A stretch of DNA of 64,000 nucleotides, from positions 4,216,001-4,280,000 of the forward strand of contig JAMSLZ010000001.1 of NCBI GenBank assembly GCA_026027325.1, written 5' to 3'. This document shows positions 22,116 through 33,100 of this stretch, piece after piece. Made by a program: the position numbers and the translations under genes. The stretch's first letter is position 1. Every line of letters starts with the position of its first letter. This DNA comes from Actinomucor elegans (Eukaryota > Mucoromycota > Mucoromycetes > Mucorales > Mucoraceae). The notes under the pieces are model-generated. The model was not told the DNA's origin, searched no databases, and was given only the letters and a program-made list of their open reading frames with translations.

Positions 22116-24058
22116 TTACAAAAGGGGGTCTTTACGCTTCAAAAGTTTGACTTTGAATGGAAGTGGTGTGATAACAAGTCCTGCATTAACAGCTCCTTCG
22201 ATATCTGGCATTTGGGATTCATCAATAGGTCTAACAGAGCATCGGGAAAATATTTCAACAAACGAAGAGAATATCTCAACTTCAGCCTAGAATAATTAAC
22301 AAATAGAGTTAGCAAAGCATTTAATGCAGTGCTACATTGTATCTTACCAAGTAAACCCCAGGACATGAGCGTCTATTTACAAGAATGGATCAATCTTTGG
22401 TTATACAAAATCAGAAATCGCATAGTACATACCTTCCAAAACTGAAAATAAAGTGATCACGATCTTCAAACTTTCCATTGGTCGAGGATTGCATCGTTTT
22501 AAGGTTATTTATGAATCGGTCAGGTTTGAATTGCTCAGGTTCAGGAAATCGGTCTGGATTCTTATGAATACCTTCAAAGTTAGGGAAAAGAATACATCCT
22601 TTAGGAATAATGTAACCATCGATTTCAACTAATGAATGGGTTAATATCTACACTCACGTCGACATTCTAGAACCCAGACTTACTATCTTTTTGAACTGTA
22701 TGGGCAGCACCGAAAGGTGTGAAAGGTCTGAACCTCATACACTCTTTCATGACAGAAATGGAATAAGGAATACTCTCCCTGTCTTTAAAATCAGGCAAAC
22801 GATCATGGATACGAATGAAGGAATCGATTTCGGCAGAGATTTTTTCTTGAACCTCAGGATAATGGCAAAGAATAGCCAAATTCCAGCCAGTAGCGGTGGC
22901 AGTAGTGTCCATTCCACCCATGGTTAATTCAACTATAATTAACAAACAAAAGTCAGTTTTTGCTGTAATAATACATGTATCATGATGAACGATGGTATAC
23001 ACATCAATACAAGTGTGTCGTCTTCACTCAAATTACACCCATTTTCTTCCAGCGACTTGATCAAATTGGTGCCTTCTTTAAGTTTGGCCTGTTCAATCAA
23101 CTTGCGAAAAACAGTGTTGCGTTCGTTGATGTATTGTCTCATCTTGACTTGCTTGCCTAGGAAACGATCAAACATAGAGGTAATTGGCAGAAAATTACCC
23201 AAATCATCTTCATAGCCACAAAATTTAATGCCTGCTTTTACCAGATGTGCAGTTTTTTCGTATTCCGGATCGTAGATCGAATCAAATCGACGGCCAAAAC
23301 CAGCTGCACAGATGACATTTAAAGAGCTCAACTCCAAATGCTTGAGTGGATTCACACCTCCTTCATTTTCAGTGACGGCGATAAGACTATCAACCAAAAA
23401 GCGAGATTCTTTATGAATTGTATCCATGTAGTGAACGATTTGCTTTGGTGCCAGAATGGATAAGGCTGGGAAAAAAATAATGTAAACCTGTTTAATTTTC
23501 AAGCCTGTCTCAGATGATTTGTTTGTTTTGTACCTGCAATCCTACACTTCTTCCATGATGGTCCTGGTTGAGCAAAAACCATACCTCTGTTAACGTTAAT
23601 AATAACTTTAGGTTAACTTGCATAAACATTTAAATAACAACGGCTCGTACTTACTTTCCATTCATACTATGATAATCTTGAGTGAAAACCGTATGAGGGC
23701 GATAAGAAGTCTCAGTACCATAGGTAACAAATATTTTCTGCGCTAGAATTGGACAGTTGACGGAAATCCATATCTGATGTCCCATTTCAAGTCTGATAAT
23801 GGGGCCCAACTCTTCATGCCATTTTGTTATTGTTCTTGATGGCAGCTCCCCCAAGGACAAGAAATGACCAATATATGGGTATCTACAGCTAGGCATAGGA
23901 ATGTCCTTTATTCCTTGAAGTTTTCTTTGATCACTCCGAGGGAATACAGCGCGATAGGAGGAGTATAAGAGAGCACTAGCAGCGGCGGTACTAACAATAA
24001 TCGGCGCAGCATGATCTTTGGCAAGACGAGGCAAAGTAATGTTTTGAATAAACTCCAT
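22116..24058 (-). CDS. Cytochrome P450 monooxygenase, copy 1 of a tandem pair
   Basis: Seven exons: 23655-24058, 23534-23586, 23001-23465, 22684-22932, 22433-22628, 22348-22372, 22116-22286; 520 aa. The start at 24058 is chosen because copy 2 starts at the equivalent codon; an ATG at 24094 would add 12 residues. N-terminal membrane anchor (residues about 12-32), proline-rich hinge IPMPSCRYPY, I-helix GGMDTT, K-helix ECMR (ExxR), PDRF, haem loop FSFGRRSCPG with the Cys ligand. A 25-nt exon encodes most of the haem-loop Cys region (RSCPGVYL). It is a microsomal class II P450 needing a CPR partner; substrate unknown. Tandem with 26939-28873. Confidence 0.93.
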
Positions 24059-24279
24059 GTTTGATTTGTAAAAAGAGAGAAAAGATGAAGTCATTTTCTA
24101 GAGCACATTGGAGGCTGCTTTAATACATTTGGTTTGTTTGCGCGGTTACTGCTTACATAACTTTTTTGCATTACATGCTACAGCAATGGAGATCTATTTT
24201 ACTAAAGTAAATTTTATAAAGTTGCTAAGACGAAAGGAGACTAGAGATGTACCTATAATAGGTCTTCACGGTCATTTGA

Positions 24280-24466
24280 GATAGGTAACAAGCGCATCGA
24301 GATACATACACAATGAATTCTGCGCCAAATGTATTACGGGTGTTGCTGAAAAAGGTATCTGAACCAATAACTTAGATGGGTAATGCGCGCATCGCGATAC
24401 ACACGCAGTGCCCTTGCGCCATATGTATCACGCACTGAAACAAGTATCTAGATCCAATGCGCCTAT
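24280..24466. repeat. Degenerate tandem repeat, period about 95 bp, in the P450 copy-1 promoter
   Basis: Unit 1 starts at 24280 and unit 2 at 24375. Shared blocks in order: GAT(A/G)GGTAA, GCGCATCG-GATACA-AC, TGCGCCA-ATGTAT-ACG, GAAA-A-GTATCT. It lies about 220-410 bp upstream of the copy-1 start codon. A related GTATCTAGTTCCAAT block occurs upstream of copy 2 (about 29104-29118), so the duplication probably carried promoter DNA. Confidence 0.6.
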
Positions 24467-26169
24467 GGTGAGCGCGCAGAAACAACTTTGAGGGTAATGC
24501 ATATGATGTCCTGAACTGATATGCATAAGGATGTATTTAGATGATTTTTGTGCGAAAAAGTGCTGCAGAGTAATAGACACGTCGTCGTAGAAAAAGATTA
24601 CTTAAGGGAAAGTCGTTGGCGGAAGCTGAGACCTTTTATAGTATAACGTTACTTTATTTGTAGATAAAGGCAAAGGGCGTCATTTATGCGTAGAACTGAG
24701 TATTATATATGCAGTTGTGATGTAGTAAACGATTGACAAGAAATTGCATGGTTGAACTGTTCTCTCTCCTTCTCTGCACCTAAGCTTTTTTTATGGCATT
24801 ATTTAGCAATTGCTATAGCATAATATAAATCATATACTATCTGTAAAATAACTATAACAGTATTAGTAGTAATAGTAATGTATAACACAAGATAATTGCC
24901 TTAAACTATCTTTTAAAGGTCATTTTAGATAATGCCAACTTCTTTATGGTTATATCAAATGGCTTAGTTCACAAGAACATACTAAAGTATATTCACAGCT
25001 GCCCTCTTTGTGGACAGTATTAGAGTTGACTCTTCGTACTTTTCTTCCCATAAACGTCGCTCTCGTCATAAGTCACCGTTTCTAATTTAGGTATTGATAA
25101 GAATAATGCATTATCACCATATCACTAACTCAATCATTTGCCCCATGAAGCTTATAAATCAGTAAATGCAAGACATTTTTCACACTTAGTCGAATTAAAG
25201 TTTTACTCAGGAAAGTAGTTTATTTTGGGCATGAAGCACTTGATAAAAGTAACATTTGATTGATATCGATCGATCAAGAAGTCTCAAAATGGGTAGAAAT
25301 TGACTATACAAACTATACATAAGTTAATTGGATGCATTAATACTGCAAGATATTCACCGTCTTTCAACCAGATAAGCATTTTAGTAGATATGATAGACGT
25401 TTATAATCATGGAAAATACATTAGATGCGATACTAGATTGGAGACACTTGAGGGTCCACCAATCGACATATCTAAATTACATGAAGTCTCTGTAACCTAC
25501 AGTACATACTAATAAGGCACAGGATATTCATTTAATTTCAGTTAATTTGTGATTATAATAGATGTTGTTCTTCATTTTGAATAGGTACAAACTATTAAAT
25601 GTGATATTAAGCTGGAAATGGTTGAAGTTTAGAGATGTTGGGGTTCCTCTTTAGGCTGACCCCTGCTAATTAAAGCGCCCCATCCAATATAGAAGATTAT
25701 ACATTCGTAGTGGCCTATCAACTGAGCCTACTCAACCAAAAGAATGAAAGTGTTGTATAACCAAATAGCTTCTTTAAACTTATTGGTATTTGTAAGCAGC
25801 CAACCATCACTTTTTATTTAATCTAGAAGCTCTGGGTATTTACAAAAATTTAATGGGCAGTGACCCAACAGTGATGACCCCAGCACTCCCGACAGTTGTT
25901 CATAATGCTACAGGGCCTTCTTTATATCGACAGCCAATAAATATATGTTTTGAAAATTAGCAAATACATAGAAAAGGTTGCATTCTTTCTAATAGATAGT
26001 TTTTAGTAGTAGTTTATTGAAATGATTCCGTTTTGGGCAGCTTTAAGATGCACCACGTTTTGATTTTAAAACAAAATGCACAGTTCTACTTTCTTTTGAT
26101 GCCCATGTCATATGAAAGGCAATTCAATGTTCTGAAATACTTCCTAAGCGCTTAGTCTACTAATTTGCT

Positions 26170-26172
<3 letters not shown>

Positions 26173-26216
<44 letters not shown>
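26173..26216. repeat. 44-nt poly-T tract
   Basis: An uninterrupted run of T, the longest homopolymer in the window. It could be the reversed poly(A) end of a retrotransposed sequence on the minus strand, or simple slippage. No flanking LINE coding sequence was recognised. Confidence 0.85.
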
Positions 26217-26217
<1 letters not shown>

Positions 26218-26938
26218 GTTTTATTGTTTATCTATTTAAATCCGAATCAGCCAGGTATTATGGTACACAAATCAAATCAAATCTCGGTTAATCTTAATCG
26301 AATATCGCATTCGAAATGTAGATCATGTTTAGGACGAATTAATTTGTCTAATTCAACATTAATTTAAATCAAATATCAATAATTGTTAAAGATATTTGTT
26401 AATTAGTAACTTCTTGTCGTTCATATTACTGTAGTTTCTGTTTGCTTAATGCTGAAGAGGTATATACGCATACTCTCCAATATAATTGCTTTACAGTCGA
26501 TATTTAATGAAAAATCCATCTTTTTCCCTAGAGTAGTAGGTTTGTGAAAAGACCTAAATATTCAGATGGGACTTCAACTATAGCTACAGAGCCAGAAATG
26601 ATTGGTTTCAGAAAAACCCTTGGCTTGCCCTTCAGACCCACAATTGCTTTTGTGCAGGATGGCAAAAGAATCAGAGTGGCATATTTTAATAACAAGTACA
26701 TATTAGATATAACGGCCCATATCCAAAAAGGACATTTAAACCTATTGGAATATTTGTCAGTCCAGAAAAAGAAGCACCTTGTCTTTCATTATTGCTAGCT
26801 GTAAACTGCATATGTTACGCCCTAAAGTAACATCTTCTACTAAACTTGGAGCAATTGATTAAAAGCGAAAACTAGAAACTTCCGAATGGAAAAAGCAAAT
26901 ATAATAAAGAGCCCATATTATTGGGACTTAGATATTTA

Positions 26939-28873
26939 TTATTGCAAAAGGGCACCTTCGCGCTTCAAAAGTTTGATTTTGAAGGGAAGCGGTGCGGTAA
27001 CGATTCCTGCATTGACAGCTCCTTCGATATCTGGCATTTGGAATTCATTAGCCGGCTTAACAGAACATCGGGCAAATATTTCAACAAACGAGAAGAAGAT
27101 CTCGACCTCAGCCTAATATGGTTATTAATCAGAATAAGTAAATTTTATTAATGCCTCAGTATATCGGATAGCTTACCAAATAGGCGCCGGGACATGCACG
27201 TCTGTTTACAAGAAACATATCAGTCGTTAGTCATACAAGATCGAAACATCCGCAATACATACCTTCCAAAACCAAAGATAAAATGATCACGATCTTCAAA
27301 TTTTCCATTGATTGCTGACTGCATTGTTTTGAGGTTACTCATATACCTTTCAGGCTTGAATTGGTCAGGTTCAGAAAACCGCTCTGGATTCTTATGGATA
27401 CCTTCAAAGTTGGCGAGAAGAATACATCCTTTAGGAATAATGTAACCATCGATTTCAACTAATGAATGGGTTAATATCTACACTCACGTCGACATTCTAG
27501 AACCCAGACTTACTATCTTTTTGAACTGTGTGAGCTGAACCGAAAGGCGTGAGAGGTCTAAATCTCATACACTCTTTCATGACGGAGATGGAATACGGAA
27601 GGCTGTCTCTGTCTTCAAAGTTAGGGATACGGTCATGAGTGCGAATGAAGGCATCAATCTCGGCAGAGATCTTTTCTTGGACTTCAGGATAATGGCAAAG
27701 GATAGCTAAAGCCCAATTATTAGCAGTGGCAGTAGAGTCCGTTGCTGCCGTAGTTAGTTCGACTATAACAAGGGAAATGTCAATTTCCGCAGTAATAGAA
27801 TATACATCTTGGAGGACAATACTATACACATTAACACAAGCATATCATCTTCTGTCAAACCATACTTGTTTTCTTCGAGCAATTTGACTAAATTGTTCCC
27901 TTCTTTAAGTTTGGCCTGTTCAATCAACTTATGAAAAACAGCGTTGCGTTCGCTGATGTATTGTCTCATCTTGGCTTGCTTTCCGAAGAAACGGTCAAAT
28001 ATAGAGATGATTGGCAGAAAATTACCCAAATCATCTTCATAGCCACAAAATTTAATGCCTGCTTTTACCAAATATGTAGTTTTTTCATACTCTGGGTCGT
28101 AGATAGAATCAAACCTTTGACCAAAAACAGCGGCACATATGACATTTAAAGAGTTTAGCTCCAAATACTTGAGTGGATCCACACTTCCTTCTTTTTCAGT
28201 AGCAGTAATAAGGCTATCGACCAAGAAACGAGATTCTTTATGAATAGTATCCATATAGTTAAGCACTTGTTTAGATGCTAAAATGTATGCGGCTGGGAAA
28301 ATGTTAATGCTAGACTTGTCTCAGATAATGTGTTTGTTTTATACCTGCAGTTCTACCATTTTTCCATGATGATTCTGGCTGCGCAAAAGCTATACCTCTA
28401 CTAATATTAAAGATAAAATTTAAGCTAAATGATAGCTGTTGCGTTTTGATAATAATTGCTCGCACTTACTTTCCATTCATACTATGGTAATCTTGAGTGA
28501 AAACCGTATAAGGACGATATGAAGTCTCAGTACCATAAGTGGCAAATATCTTGTGCGCTAGAGCTGGACAGTTGACAGAAATCCATACCTGATGTCCCAT
28601 TTGAAGCTTAATAATGGGGCCCAACTCTTCATGCCATTTTGTTATTGTTCTTGCTGGTAGTTCTCCCAAGGACATCAGATGGCCAACATATGGGTACCTA
28701 GAGCCAGGCATGGGGATTTCCTTGATATTTTGAGCTTTTTTTCCATTATTTCGAGAAAAGACTATATGATAGGACGAGTACAAGACAAGACTAGCAGATA
28801 TGGTACCAACAATGACAGGTACCACATGCTCTTTTGCAAGACGAGGAAAGGTGATATTTTTAATGGAGTCCAT
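26939..28873 (-). CDS. Cytochrome P450 monooxygenase, copy 2 of a tandem pair
   Basis: Seven exons with lengths identical to copy 1 except the last: 28470-28873, 28345-28397, 27828-28292, 27514-27762, 27263-27458, 27177-27201, 26939-27112; 521 aa. Anchor, hinge IPMPGSRYPY, ExxR (ECMR), PERF-type element and haem loop FGFGRRACPG are intact, so it looks functional. The I-helix reads AATDST, where copy 1 has GGMDTT: the conserved Gly is Ala and Thr-Thr is Ser-Thr, which may alter oxygen activation or substrate fit. Intron positions are the same as copy 1 but most intron sequences have diverged. Between copy-1 and copy-2 stop codons the offset is about 4.8 kb. Confidence 0.93.
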
Positions 28874-30160
28874 TTTGATTTGTAATGAAAGAAAGGAAGA
28901 GAGAGGAGTGAGTGAGCGAGAGAGTGAGAGAGAGTGAGTGAGAAAAAAAAGATAAACCTATCTTCTAGGGTGCATCGGAGGTCCATTTAATACTTTTGTA
29001 TGATGGTTATTGTTTACTTGACCTTTTACAATGCATAATAAGATAATGCTGCAATAAAAAAAAATACAAAACTAGCGGACTTGGGTTGAATATATTACGT
29101 AAAGTATCTAGTTCCAATACATTTGCCAAAGACAATATAGGCGGCATGAACATGTGGCATCTCAAACTGATTTATGCATGGTTTCCCCTAGAAGGCTTGC
29201 ATGCGTGGAAGGAATATTTATTACCATATAGAAGAAACAAATCATAAAAAGGTAAATGGGACAGGCAGATACTGGTAATCTTTATGTGATAATTGTTATC
29301 ATCCGTTTGTAGACAGAGACAAAAGAAGCCTCATGTATATAGCCGAGGCTTATATATATATGAAACTTCAAAAAAGGAACTACCCTTTTTGAATCCTATT
29401 TTATATGATGATACTATATAGCAGTTGCAAAATGAAAGTTGCAAGTCAATAGATATTGATCAGGAGTTCTTTGTATTGGGTGTCAAATTGAGGTTTTACC
29501 TCCAAGCAACAACACATTCCAAGTACGAACTACTTGACATTGACATTTGGCCGAGATCAATTCAGAGATCTGGAAATTAAGAACCATTTTATACCAACTA
29601 TGTGATTTACTGGTATTTACTAACGCTCTGATATATGAATCAATTCATGTTGAACATATAGCCTTCCAAGATGATGGGAAAACACCATAGATGAGTGCAT
29701 CATTAAATATTGTCAAAATAACTTCATAATAGCCAGGATGGATAATTATCAGATACACTGTATCGTAAAATAGCTCATCATATCTAGGATTGCTTTTGGA
29801 TGGGTGACATACTAGTATATCTTTAGAAGATGTACTCGTCTACTGCTTTATCCGTTCAGTTACCAGTAGCCAATCAGAATTGAAAGATCTCGCATAGTGG
29901 TAATGGCACCCTTATTATCGTTTGTTCACTGATATAAATAACATTTTTGAAGCATACTTGATATAGAAATTTTATTATGTACCTTGTAAGGTATGCATTT
30001 ATATATTTTGTGTATATATGAAACACACTCGATTTTTGGAAAACAGAGTAAAGTATACATCGAAAGGTTTGCAAATAAGCTGGCATTGAAATAGCGAGCC
30101 TAACCTTAATGACCGTATACACAATTAATTTTACTTCTTTTCTTGAGAATACAAAAAGAA
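28874..30160. other. Divergent upstream region of P450 copy 2 and TRS120
   Basis: 1.3 kb, no gene seen. A purine-rich GA/GAGTGA tract at about 28885-28950 lies directly upstream of the P450 start. The GTATCTAGTTCCAAT block near 29104 resembles the repeat upstream of copy 1. Confidence 0.5.
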
Positions 30161-33100
30161 ATGGACCTTGCACTCGACATAACTTCATCTTGCCGAGTAC
30201 GTGTATTATTAGTTCCTGTTTCACCTATAAGGAAGTCGACTTTTTGGCATCATGTTGAACTAGTCCGAAAATTCAGCTTGGTTCGTCTCGGGGACGTAAC
30301 GCCTGATCTTCACAAAGGGGCTAATGGTGAGTTCTCGAAAATATCACTTGGAAACTTGACACAGTATTGAGATATATTATACAGCCAAGTTCAGCAGCCA
30401 AGTATTTCAAGAAGGACAGATGCATTTTCAATTTGTAACAAAGTACAACCGAGATCACTGCCATCTCGAAGATTTTCAGCCCCACAGAAGAATTTTTGGT
30501 GTACGGTACCTTAAAAACTGGAAATATGACCCTGATTTCGGTAATAAATTTGTTTGTATAGGTTATTGGAATTATGGACTGTCAAGAATGGAAAGATAAG
30601 GATCTGAGCGAAGGATACACAAAGTTTAGCGAAATGTTGAGCCAGGTACAATTTGTACTCATTTATGTTCATTACCGGTCTAACTTTTATGCAGTATCCA
30701 ACTGCAGTTGCTACAAGATGTTTTGCCTTTGATCCAACAGAAAACCAACCTGATGATACAAAAGGATTGATCATGATCCCTAACGTAGGAAACATGTCTT
30801 TTTATATGAGCACCATGATTTGCGACTTTGCAAGTGAAATATTAGATCAATTTGCTTCTATAGTAGGTCTTGAAAACAAGTTTCCCGGACGAAATACTTA
30901 TTTTTTTTTTCTTCAGGCCGAACGTATTGAAAAGTTAAAGATACTAGAATCACCTATTCCTGCTGGTTATATACCAAGAACCTTTGATGTGAATAATGGT
31001 AACCGCCTAGTACAACCTCAGCCCTCTACCAGCTCTCCTCATCAGAATAATCGAAATTCTCAACCAGGGCCTATGCCTGCTTCTTCAATCTCTTCCTCTT
31101 TCCTTAAGAGAGCTTCTACTACAGCTAGTAATAATAACCGCAAAAGTATGGCATCTGCCAATTCGCCACCAACGCCTAAACCTTCTTTATCAAGATCAAC
31201 AACATTTACAGGATCATTGACAGGCGGTGATGCTGGACGAACCATCCAAAGAACACCAGGTCGTATCAAAAAACTATTAGCCGACTTTTATTTGCTGGCA
31301 GGTAGATTGCCAGATGCGATTAAGCAGTAAGTAGCTCATCAATCTCGAAACAAAACGGCCCTGACCTTTCCTGTAGTTATAACGAAGCAATCGATATGGC
31401 TCAAAACTCATATGATTACTTATGGTTGAGTAGTGCAAAGGAAGGTTTAGCGTGTACTATGATTTTGATGGCCTTTTTACATGCAGACGTTGGTGTAAGC
31501 TCAAGTTTTATTCAATCATATTGCTTATACTGAGTATCTCTCTTTACAGCATATTGTATCAAGACAGACACTAGCCAACGAAGAAGATGCAGTAGTAGAT
31601 CCTACTCCTTCTACAGCAACCCCTCCTACTACAGAAGTAGAAACCAAAAAGGCTTCTACGATCGTAACAGAGATCACGGAAATGTACGAGGATGTTTTAC
31701 AGACATATATGAAAGTCCACTCAACTACTAGTATCCCTATTCCCAAACTCGTATTTGCAGAAGCGTGTTTGAAAATAGCAAGATTTTTAACTACTGTGTT
31801 CTTGAATGGCGGATGGAGTGATGCTGTATTAACAAAGGTGGTGCAACAATCAGGTTCCAACGAACCATCCAAAAAGAGAGACAGTCGATTCCTCTCTATG
31901 GGTGATTTAGTCAAATGTAAGGGTAGCGGTCTTACTCGATTCTCAATTGCTAAATGGGTTACCAAGATCTGGACAATGGATCTGGACGATCTAGTCATGA
32001 TCGATCAAGTGAGTGAAGAATAACCGTTTTGAATCTTTCGAACTAACATGTACAAGATCAATATCATGACTCAAATGTCATCTGTATTATCCACTATCGG
32101 ATATCATCGTAAATCTGCCTGGTTCATGTACGAAACGTTGAATCGAATGATCCCGTTGCTGATACAAGGAAGAGCAGCAATGGCAAGTTCTAACCCCAAT
32201 AAAAAGAACGCAGGTAAAGGTGATGATGGGATTTTGGAAGTATTAAAAAGGATTTGTGAGGTATATGGCATTGGTGGTAAGTACAACACACCTTGCTCTT
32301 ACTTGTGTTTAAAACCCCAATTTTATAGAAAGTAATGTTCATGACGGCGGCACTTTGCAAATGATGCAGAGTAAATTTGAGGGTCAGCAAGAGAAAGTCA
32401 AGACAGACAATGTGGGCAAGCTTAACACTGTTGGTTTTGGATGGGCAGCTTTGCAAATTGATATTCTAAGGGAATGTATTGTTATTTCAGAGGCTATTCA
32501 AGGTATATAAATCAATAATTCTTATGAAATATAATTAACATACCAATAGATCACGCTTCAATGCTCTATTATACAACTGTACTCTTGAAGAATTTGTATC
32601 AGCACATCTCAAAAGATGAACAAATCAGACTGGCTTCATCCATTCAGCGCATTGTCAATATTAGTAAGCGATCAGGTCAAGATAACAAGAGTGTTAATTA
32701 TTGGGGATTCAATATCGTGAAATCGATTCAACCAATTCCTCCTATTCCTCGTAAAGCTATATACCAGCATCCATTACTAATTGCCAAAGCCTTGGCAGCT
32801 TCTAAAGAGGGTCGGGCAAACTCTGGTGATCCTTTTATTTATAACCCTTTTGCTAAAAAGAAAGATACCAAGGTATAGTCAAAATCTACTATGATCTAAC
32901 AAGAGCCTAATACTCCACCACAGCCTCAAATCAACTTGATCAAAGATGAAGTTTGCGAATTCAAGGTTGTTTTGGCTAATCCATTTGGGTTTGATCTCGA
33001 ACTAAGTAATATCGTCTTGAGGTAATACATGAAAAAAACATGTAGTTGATAGAATAGCTAATAAGCCTTTCTATGTAGTACTTCAGGGATTGATTTTGCT

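Larger units (their letters stand above)
24059..26938. other. 2.9-kb region between the tandem P450 genes
   Basis: Upstream region of P450 copy 1 plus spacer. It holds a degenerate direct repeat (24280-24466), two GC-richer patches near 25640-25680 and 25855-25925, a 44-nt poly-T run (26173-26216) and an 84-codon open frame at 26544-26798 (plus) with no recognised family. No conserved gene identified. Confidence 0.5.

Noticed and set aside
25300..25512. 70-codon plus-strand frame in the P450 spacer
   Set aside because: AT-rich composition and no recognisable motif; likely chance.
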